Origin: Candidatus Hydrogenedentota bacterium
Lineage (GTDB): Bacteria; Hydrogenedentota; Hydrogenedentia; Hydrogenedentales; SLHB01
Assembly (NCBI GenBank): GCA_029262095.1
Contig: JAJDAB010000364.1
Span: 1-5,600 of the forward strand
DNA: 5,600 bases
Reading direction: 5' to 3'
Position 1 is the stretch's first letter; each line of letters starts with the position of its first letter. The notes under the pieces were generated by a model. That model worked only from the letters and a program-made list of their open reading frames with translations, had not been told where the DNA came from and did not search any database. Below, piece after piece: positions 1-5,600 of this stretch. Both the position numbers and the translations under genes were made by a program.

Positions 1-282
1 ACCGTTCGCGAACAATAAGTTGTGACTGACATAGATGCTCACCACACCCGGTGCGTCGAATGGGTTCGTACCCATGCCGAGAATATTTGGATTCCATACG
101 TTTTCCAGCGTCGTGATCGTCTGAACGTTGGTCACGTTGTAGTCTTCGTCAAATGTGATCGCGTGGATCGTACCATCGATCTCTGCGACATACAGTCGGC
201 CATCGGATCCCAATGTGCCTGCGGTTACATCCGAGAATCCGCCGATTAGATCGGATTCATCGAACTGAACAGGTGCCGGGCC
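1..282 (-). other. Start of a glucose/sorbosone dehydrogenase-like beta-propeller (cut at window edge)
   Basis: Residues 1773-1866 include GFSDVTAGTLGSDGRLYVAE followed by IDGTIHAI, the classic 'p.s.a.gpDGrLYVae..G.I.ai' first-blade pattern of PQQ-type glucose/sorbosone dehydrogenase (GSDH, COG2133) and related propellers. A second blade begins at NPNILGMGTNPFDAPGVVSI and YVSHN. In confirmed PQQ sugar dehydrogenases the catalytic His and the cofactor and Ca2+ ligands lie further along, outside this window, so activity cannot be judged. It could instead be a non-catalytic NHL- or SdiA-like propeller. Proteins combining PKD, malectin or PA14 domains with this propeller are known in environmental bacteria, which supports the call. 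Confidence 0.62.
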
Positions 283-3200
283 TGAATTGTTGTAGGTATA
301 ACCGACCCCGTTACTCACGCCGTTCGGCGTTTCGACGGTCACTTGAATCGTCCCCGCACCCGGCGGCGAGATCAGCGTTACTTGCGTGGGCGTGACAGTA
401 AGATCGGTGCCGGAGAAGTCCGTGCCGCCCCAATGGACCGTTACTTGATCCAACGGAATGAAGCCGAGGCCTTGGATGTTGATTGTCGCGCCGCCTATTT
501 CTAGGCCGGAATTCGGCATCGAGTTGATAACAGGCGATGTCGTCGATTGATCGTGTGTCGTGATCAAAGGATCGATTGGCATTTGCGATCCGCCGTCGAT
601 GCCGAAGGTTACGGTCAACGGCAGCTCGCCGATTGCGTCGACCGCGAATCGCGCTTCAAGACTGTGTAATCCTGGCGAAAGGACTTGGCCGGGAACATGA
701 AGCGATCCGTTCACGAACAGACGGGCCTCATTGCCACCGTTGGCTACAAACGTGTATGCGCCGCCCGTATCGAGTTGGATTTTACCGAGCATCTGCACCA
801 TCACGAATGAGGTGAACGGTGATCCGCCGGCCGTGCCGCTTTGGTCGAGCACTTCATAACCGTTTGTCAGCGTCTCGGCGAAACTCGCGGCGGATGGTAC
901 AGCGTCGAGGAATACGTTCGCGCCGCCTGCGCCGCCTGCGGGATAGTATTTCGCAAGGATACCCGGAACCGCGCTCGCCGGAACGACGCTGAACGTTTCC
1001 GAACCGGCCAGAACTTCGGCGGGCGTATTGTCGTCTGTGATAGTCAACGTCACGGTGTGATCGCCCACTGCGAAGTCTGTGGTCAGGTCTTGCACCGTCG
1101 AGAATGGAGTGCCGCCCTCGGTCCATTCGAACGCCGTGAGCGCGTGCCCAATTTCGTGGGTGTGTGAGAACGATCCAACGAGATTCACCGGCTCGGAACC
1201 ATCGCCATCGAAATCAACGACATACGGATCGGCGACGATCACGACGTGCAGGAACGGGTGGCCAGTGTCTTCACCGCCGGTACCGATAAGTCGCACCGAT
1301 ACAGGCCCGAAGTTTCCGCCGAATACAAGATTGATGTCATTGTCTAATTCTTCGGTCGGCAAGAATTGAACCGGGACCACGATGGATTGTCCTGTAGCTA
1401 CGTCGACGTCAATGGCGTGCTGTACGTTTACGTCTCCACCGGCGAACGTCGAACCGCCAATGGTTGCATGGAAGTCGTGACCGGCACCTTGGTTAATGTT
1501 GAACATGAGGCTGGAGATTGTCACGTCGATATCGCCCGCATTGGTCAACGTGATGTTCTTAACATCACCTGTCGCGCCGATGCCGACGTGGCCCCACTCC
1601 AAGCTCGTGACATCCGATTCAATGCCGCCCGACGAAATGATTTCGATGGCGCTGACTTTCGGGTTTTCGATTACGTGGATGAACTCGATTTCGAGGCTTC
1701 CGTCCGTTACGTTGACTGGTATCGATTCCACGGTGGCGGTTTCAAACCCGACCTTCGCGAAAATGTCGTAGTTCGTGAGCGCGGTCTGTCCTTCAACAGC
1801 CACGTCGAAGACGCGTTTGCCCACTTGCGCATTGCCGCTGTAGATTTCGGCGAAGTGTAGGCGCACGTCGTACGATCCCGTCGCGATCGGCAAGCTGTAA
1901 ATTAGCTCTGATCCGCCTTCGCTGTCCCAGCGCTCATTTTGGTGGAGCGTGCTGTCGTTTGTACCCGAAATCGTGGCGCCGGTGGAGAACGTGCTGCCTG
2001 TATTAAAGTAGTTGTCCTCTTCCCAGTCGTTGCCGAACGAATCCGTGTATGCAGAACCACCGGAATTAATTCGGTACAGCGCCGCGCCCGCCGGTGGTGG
2101 TGGCGGCGCATCTTGGCCGGTGCCGCTCAACGGTGCGACTGCGTGATACGAATGCGTGTCAAAGTGGAAGCGCAGTTCGCCATTGCGAACGCCGGTTGCC
2201 GTCGGAGCAAATGCCACGTCGGCTGACGTACTTTCGCCCGGGCCCAGTGTGATGGGCAACGTGGGTGAACTGGTAATGAGGAAGTCGTTTGTATCCACAC
2301 CGGTGATGTCGATGTGATGAACTTCGTGCGCAGCGTCGTCGTCGTTGGTCACGGTGACCGTCACGGCGGTCGAGGTGGCACCGATATCGCCGTTACCGAA
2401 TGCAACGCTTGCCGGTGATAACGAAGTCGCTGGGTCGCCGTTTGCCACGCCCTCACCGGCCAACGATATGACCGCCGGGCTACTGGCGTCGTTGGAAACG
2501 ATTTCGATTGAAGCGGTTTCCGGACCCGAGTCGTCGGGTGTAAACGTCACGTCAAATGCAACGGACGATGCCGGTGCGATGCTGTACGCAGCGAGAGCAT
2601 CTGTGGAGAACGTGCCGCCGGTTGCATTCGTGATTTGTACGCCGCTTACTTGGAGCGTCACGGCACCGACGTTGGTCAGTGTTACGGTTGCTGGGGTCGA
2701 TGCGACGCCGACGTCTACTTGTCCGAAGTCGATACTTGTTGGCGTAGCGTCCAGAATCGGTTGTCCGATTACATCGCCCAAGACTTCGATGGCCGCGACT
2801 TTTGGATTTTCGATGTTGTGTAAGAATTCGATATTCAATTCATCGTCGTTGACCTGTACCGTCGTCTCTTGAATCGTTGCATTCAGGAAGCCCGCGGCAG
2901 CGAAGACATCGTAGTTGGTGAGGAATGGTTGCCCTTCGAGCTCAACGTCAAAAACGCGTTTGCCGACTTGTGCGTTTCCGCTATAAATCTCCGCGAAATA
3001 CAGACGAACTGTATATTCTCCGTTCGCGATCGGGAGCGTGTACATCAACTCGGATCCACCGTCACTGTCCCAACGCTCTGACTGATACAGCGTGTCGTCG
3101 TTCGTGCCGGCGATGGGTTCGGTATTCGAGTATTTACTGCCCGTATTGATGTAGTTGTTGTCCGGCTCCCACGTATTTGCTGCCGCATCCACGTAGGTGT

Positions 3201-5600
3201 CACCGCCAGCGTTGAGCCGATAGAACGCGGTCGGCGTCGATGTAGTGCCGGTCCCGGACAACGTCGCGATCACGCTGAATGCGCCGCTATCGAACTCGAA
3301 TACGATGTCTGCTGATCGTCCACCCGCAACGGTCGGCGCGAAATCGGCAGCGACCGTTGTGGTGTCATTCGGATTCATCGGCAATGGTAACGAAGGTCCG
3401 CCACTGAGGCCGAAGTCGCCGGGGTTCGCGCCATTCAACGTGATGCCTGTAAGCGTGTGTGCCTGCGAATCGATATTTTCGAGCGTGAATGTCTGCGCGC
3501 TACTGGTGTTCGTGAGAATGACCTGGCCGAAATCGTGGGTCGTTGGGGTCACGCTGGCCTTGGGCGGTTCAAAGCCCGTTCCATCCAATGCGACGAGAAC
3601 GGAACCATCGGGATCATCCGATGCAATAACCAAGCTCGCCGTTCGTGCGCCATTTGCCGTCGGCGTAAACGTCACGTCGAAGTTAACGGATTCAGTCGGC
3701 GCGATGGTATACGTCGGAGCCGCGTTGGTGCCGAAATCACCGGGGTGCGATCCGCTCAACGAGATACTCGTGACGTTAAGCGTTTGCTCGCCACCGTTTG
3801 TGATACTGACCGATTGTCCCGCTGACGTCTGGGGCAAGTTCACCGTGCCAAACGAAAGACTTAGGGGTGACACTTGCGCGTCCGGCGGGAACGGATCTTC
3901 GCCTGTGCCAGACAGCGCCAGACCAGCAGGGGAATTCGGGTCATTCGAAATAACGGAAAGCGTTGCCGAGCGTGCCCCGGTCGCCGTCGGCGTAAAGGTC
4001 ACCGAGAATCCAACCGACTGGCCAACGGGAATGGAATAACTCACGGCTGCATCGGTACTGAAATCGCCGGCATTTGCGCCTGTGATGCCCACCGATGTCA
4101 CGTCCAGCACATCATCGCCGGTATTGCTCAACGTGACGGCGAGCGGCGTCGAACTCTGCGGCATCCGGATTGCGCCAAAGTCATTGGTCGCAGGATTGAG
4201 TACGGCGGTTGGTGGTTGCGGTTGTTGGCCTTGACCGGACAACAGCACCGTCGCCGGACTGGTCGGGTCATTGGAAATGACTGTGACCTGGCCGCCTAAT
4301 GGCCCTTCGCTGGTCGGGGTAAACGTTACGTTGAACGAAGCGGAACTACCCGGTGCAATTGAATAAGACGGCGCCGCGTCCGTGGCGAAATCGCCCGACG
4401 CGGAGACACCGGTCACCTGGAGTAACTGGTCGCCCGTATTCGAAATCATTACGCTCTGTGCGGCCGAAGTTGTACTGACCGTCACCGTCCCGAAATCGAT
4501 CGCAACGGGTGACAAGCTGGCGGTCGGCGGCTGCGGGACTACGCCCGTGCCGGAAAGTGCAATGCTAGCTGGGCTCGCCGGATCATCCGAGACGATCGAT
4601 AGACTCGCACTTCGCGCGCCGCCTGCAGTCGGAGAAAATGTTATATCAAACGCTACCGAAGCCGCTGGCGCAATCGTGTACGTCGCTGCCGCCGTAGAAC
4701 CAAAATCACCCGGATTCGATCCCGTCAGCGAGATAGACGAAATGTTGAGCGTTTGATTGCCGTCATTCGTAATGGTCACATTCGTCGCGCTAGACGTGGC
4801 ACCGGTGAAAACGGAACCGAAGCCGATGCTTGCATCCGAAACGTTGGCAATAGGTGCCAAGCCAGACCCCGACAATGGAATCGTTGTTGGGCTGCTTGCA
4901 TCATTCGATGTGATGACGAGGTCCGCGGACCGTGCGCCGATGTCCAAGGGGCCAAACGTCACGTCGAAGTTTGCGGACAAGCCAGGATCGATTGAATAGC
5001 CTGCAGCGGCGTCGGTTGTGAACTCGATCGCGTTTGTACCTTGGACGGCGATCCCAGTTACATCGAGGATATCGTCACCGGTATTCGTCAACGTGACCGT
5101 TTGTCCGCCAGAAGCGCTTCCAACTTGAACACTGCCAAACGCAACCGAACTCGGCGATGCGTCCAATACCGGCGAGGTAATCGGTCCCTCGACGATCTCA
5201 ATACCCGCGACTTTTGGATTCTCAACGACATGCAGAAACTGAATGTTTAGCGTGCCATCAACAAGCGTCACACCAACCTCTTTGATAACCGCGTTTAAGA
5301 AACCCGAATCCGCGAATACATCATAATCATCAAGCACCGTCTGGCCTTCGATCAAGACATCGAAAACACGCTTGCCAACCTGCGCATTACCACTATAAAT
5401 CTCAGCAAAATGCAGACGAACCGTATACTCACCAGGAGCCAACACAAAGCTATACATCAACTCCTGACCACTCGGTGAATCCCAGCGCTCCGACTGATAC
5501 AGTTCGTCTTCCGCCGTACCTACTATCGGGTCGTCAACGGAGAAGGTGTTGCCAGTGTTGTAATTCTGATCGGCAAGCCATGTATTGCCTTGCGAATCTA
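1..5600 (-). CDS. Giant modular secreted protein: malectin, choice-of-anchor D, PKD, PA14, IPT/TIG and sugar-dehydrogenase-like domains (partial, both ends outside)
   Basis: One minus-strand frame is free of stops across the whole window (1,866 codons); the start and stop lie outside. Residue numbers used here count from the codon at 5596-5598. Domain order is: malectin A (1-136), six choice-of-anchor D repeats (143-784), malectin B (792-941), two repeats (943-1161), Pro-rich linker (1162-1173), malectin C (1174-1321), a divergent repeat (1322-1442), PKD-like (1447-1540), PA14-like (1545-1678), IPT/TIG (1687-1772), and the start of a glucose/sorbosone dehydrogenase-like propeller (1773 onward). 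I found no cysteine and only 13 lysines. The likely role, by inference, is an extracellular or surface-attached carbohydrate-binding protein, possibly with a sugar-oxidising domain. A signal peptide and any anchoring or sorting domain would be outside the window, so export is not shown directly. The reading frame is near certain; the function is not. Confidence 0.93.
283..540 (-). other. IPT/TIG Ig-like domain
   Basis: Residues 1687-1772 begin SPVINSMPNSGLEIGGATIN, matching the 'P.I.si.P.sG...GGt.vti.G.gf' signature of IPT/TIG domains. They continue with IQGLGF, VTVHWGGT, LTVTPTQVTLISPPGAGTIQ ('..i.v..P.g.g.v.v.V') and VETPNGVSNGVGYTY ('v.t..G.sn...f.Y'). All hallmark segments are present and the length (about 85) is normal. 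Such domains are structural Ig-like modules in bacterial surface proteins and some enzymes. Here it sits directly before the putative propeller, as a hinge between the binding modules and the possible catalytic part. Confidence 0.82.
565..966 (-). other. PA14-like domain
   Basis: Residues 1545-1678 begin GILAKYYPAGG, close to the GL.aeYy opening of PA14 domains. A long middle is followed by a GKIQLDTGGAYTFVANGGNE strand pair matching the PA14 'G.i..p.sGtYtF...sddg' core, then ARLFVNGSLH ('rLwvDg'), LSPGLHSLEARFA ('l..G.h.irv.y') and a final TVTFG strand. PA14 is a beta-barrel carbohydrate-binding module found in glycosidases, adhesins and toxins. In many PA14 lectins a DD-type pair in the sddg loop binds Ca2+; here the loop reads NGGNE, so calcium-dependent binding is doubtful. 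At about 134 residues it is near family length. Confidence 0.78.
979..1260 (-). other. PKD-like Ig fold domain
   Basis: Residues 1447-1540 contain the usual PKD landmarks in order: an opening VVIVADPYVVDFDGDGSEPV, a VNLVGSFSHTHE strand where PKD domains have a 'v.ldgs.S.d' motif, ALTAFEWTEGG corresponding to the 'i..y.WdfGDG' region, and GDHTVTLTITDDN corresponding to the very characteristic 'pGtytVtLtVtDd' end. A further FSVVP strand follows. PKD domains are Ig-like modules common in surface proteins and extracellular enzymes of bacteria, usually structural. The assignment rests on motif recognition; the central W is present but the GDG turn is changed to EGG. Confidence 0.75.
1273..1635 (-). 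repeat. Divergent, enlarged choice-of-anchor D-like domain, R9
   Basis: Residues 1322-1442 keep the outline of the other repeats: an opening SLEWGHVGIGATG, a KNITLTNAGDIDVTISSL strand, an IVVPVQFLPT block and a closing VRLIGTGG. The unit is about 121 residues rather than 104-111, with the extra length in the middle (roughly 1400-1500, GAGHDFHATIGGSTFAGGDV). The IxSNDPxSP signature is missing. It follows malectin C as R1 and R7 follow A and B. It is probably a homologue that has drifted, or a related choice-of-anchor family, acting as the transition to the C-terminal domains. Confidence 0.65.
1636..2079 (-). other. Malectin-like domain C (complete)
   Basis: Residues 1174-1321 open with LYRINSGGSAYTD, then a NDWEEDNYFNTGS segment, HQNERWDSEGGSELIYSLP, RLHFAEIYSGNAQVGKRVFD, LTNYDIFAKVGF and the closing VIENPKVSAIEI. 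Length (148 residues) and motif order match domain B throughout, and the domain belongs to the same malectin family. It is the last malectin in the visible part; after it the repetitive part of the protein gives way to a series of single, unrelated domains. Sugar binding is inferred from the family. Confidence 0.9.
2080..2115 (-). other. Pro-rich interdomain linker
   Basis: The twelve residues QDAPPPPPAGAA join repeat R8 to malectin C. On the plus strand the five prolines appear as a run of tgg and cgg triplets, making a small low-complexity tract at about 2092-2106. A stiff proline linker here fits the idea that the malectin is held away from its neighbours. The equivalent junction before malectin B is much shorter, with no proline run (TTSTPTA). 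Confidence 0.75.
2116..2772 (-). repeat. Pair of choice-of-anchor D Ig-like repeats, R7 and R8
   Basis: R7 (2449-2772, residues 943-1050) carries S(I)DFGQVDVG, TVTLTNVG, YSIAP, FDVTFTP, EIVSNDASSP and a closing LAGEG. R8 (2116-2448, residues 1051-1161) has SVAFGNGDIG, TVTVTNDDD, DVAFAPTATG and a closing PLSGTG, but its last strands read LRFHFDTHSYHAV instead of the usual IxSNDPxSP. That places R8 with R6, the other repeat that directly precedes a malectin domain. R7 resembles R1, the other complete repeat that directly follows one. The expected role is a structural spacer between malectins B and C. Confidence 0.85.
2776..3225 (-). other. Malectin-like domain B (complete)
   Basis: Residues 792-941 form a full-length unit of about 150 residues. 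It opens with FYRLNAGGDTYVD, continues with a W-x-PDNNYINTGS segment, YQSERWDSDGGSELMYTLP, RLYFAEIYSGNAQVGKRVFD and LTNYDVFAAAGF, and ends with NIENPKVAAIEV. Length, order of blocks and the aromatic-rich opening fit the malectin family of carbohydrate-binding beta-sandwiches. It is flanked on both sides by choice-of-anchor D repeats (R6 before, R7 after), so it would be displayed between two spacer segments. A sugar ligand is plausible from the family but cannot be named from the sequence. Confidence 0.9.
3247..5172 (-). repeat. Array of six choice-of-anchor D (ASPM/SPD-2/Hydin-type) Ig-like repeats, R1-R6
   Basis: Six tandem units of 104-109 residues fill residues 143-784: R1 4861-5172, R2 4543-4860, R3 4228-4542, R4 3901-4227, R5 3574-3900, R6 3247-3573. 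Each runs through an opening strand of the form S(V/I)xFGxV, an (V)T(L/I)xNxG strand, a GDF or EF(T/S)TDA segment, a (Y)(S/T)IAP turn, an F(D/N)VTFxPTxxGxR block, an IxSNDPxSP block and a closing LSGTG. This is the pattern of HYDIN-like or choice-of-anchor D Ig-like domains, which generally serve as stalks or spacers in secreted bacterial proteins. R2-R5 are joined by short Pro-rich linkers such as VVPQPPTA, QQPQPPTA and EDPFPPDA. By hand alignment the closest pairs are R2/R5 and R1/R4. R6 has a distinct C-terminal half (see findings). Confidence 0.87.
5191..5600 (-). other. Malectin-like domain A (N-terminus cut by the window edge)
   Basis: Residues 1-136 match the other two malectin domains in this protein position by position. 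The shared blocks are an NTGNTFS strand, the QSERWDS motif, RLHFAEIYSGNAQVGKRVFD, a [LV]xxYDVFAxxGF block and the closing VVENPKVAGIEI strand. The opening YR(L/I)N(A/S)GG segment seen in B and C would lie just beyond position 5600. Malectin (Pfam PF11721 type) is a lectin-like beta-sandwich; animal malectin binds diglucosylated N-glycan, while ligands of bacterial copies are mostly unknown. A sugar-binding role here is inferred from the family. Codon choice in 5221-5460 differs sharply from that in domains B and C. Confidence 0.87.

Noticed and set aside
854..1126. A 90-codon minus-strand open frame, very Arg-rich
   Set aside because: It overlaps the PA14-PKD region of the main gene in another frame. 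Arg-rich frames of this kind are typical off-frame readings of GC-rich coding DNA.
1366..1860. A 164-codon plus-strand open frame
   Set aside because: It is in the exact complementary frame to malectin C and R9. The composition is a mirror of the real codons and no family is recognisable.
1902..2111. A 69-codon minus-strand open frame starting MRRHHHRRARR
   Set aside because: It is an off-frame reading of the Pro-rich linker and the malectin C start in the main gene. The His/Arg run is just the proline codons read in another phase.
2345..2872. A 175-codon plus-strand open frame
   Set aside because: It is antisense to R7, R8 and the end of malectin B, with the same recurring shadow words (NVTSNAT, APTLVS) as other plus-strand frames. 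The minus-strand reading gives recognisable domains here.
3245..4039. A 264-codon plus-strand open frame rich in Pro, Val, Ala and Ser
   Set aside because: It lies opposite choice-of-anchor D repeats R4-R6 of the minus-strand gene. Its blocks recur with the same period as those repeats, as expected of the antisense of repetitive coding DNA. It shows no domain of its own.
3247..5172. Possible CRISPR or tandem nucleotide repeat array
   Set aside because: The periodicity of about 315-327 bases is at the protein level. The nucleotide copies are diverged and in frame, with no short identical repeats separated by unique spacers.
1..5600. Promoters, ribosome binding sites, terminators or an internal gene boundary
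   Set aside because: The minus-strand frame is uninterrupted and domains abut throughout, so there is no intergenic space. I saw no convincing hairpin followed by a T run at any domain junction.

Overview
The whole 5.6 kb window lies inside one very large gene on the minus strand. Reading the reverse complement in the frame whose codons begin on the plus strand at positions 1, 4, 7 and so on, I find no stop codon from 5598 down to 1, which gives 1,866 codons. Neither the start nor the stop codon is in the window, so the protein is longer than 1,866 residues. There is no intergenic DNA, and I see no RNA gene, mobile element, promoter or terminator. Every other open frame in the window is a shadow of this gene.

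From the N-terminal side (high coordinates) to the C-terminal side (low coordinates), the visible protein reads as follows. Malectin-like domain A comes first (N-terminus cut by the window edge, ~5191-5600). It is followed by six consecutive Ig-like choice-of-anchor D (ASPM/SPD-2/Hydin type) repeats (3247-5172), malectin B (2776-3225), two more choice-of-anchor D repeats (2116-2772), a Pro-rich linker (2080-2115), and malectin C (1636-2079). Then come a ninth, longer and divergent choice-of-anchor D-like domain (1273-1635), a PKD-like domain (979-1260), a PA14-like domain (565-966), an IPT/TIG-like domain (283-540), and the opening of what looks like a glucose/sorbosone dehydrogenase-type beta-propeller (1-282) that runs off the window.

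The architecture is that of a giant extracellular or cell-surface protein. Candidate carbohydrate-binding modules (malectin, PA14) are spaced by rod-like beta-sandwich repeats and lead to a possible sugar-oxidising propeller near the C-terminal side. In the visible part I find no cysteine and only 13 lysines, and Asp, Thr, Ser, Gly, Ala and Val dominate, as is usual for secreted bacterial repeat proteins.

The source is a bacterium of moderately high GC content. Proteins mixing malectin, choice-of-anchor D, PKD, PA14 and sugar-dehydrogenase-like propellers are familiar from Planctomycetota and some other environmental lineages. That assignment is an inference from architecture only and is weak. 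I see no evidence of a multi-gene system here. The points of interest are the higher-order domain repetition inside one protein, the strict conservation of one malectin motif, and a local switch in codon use.
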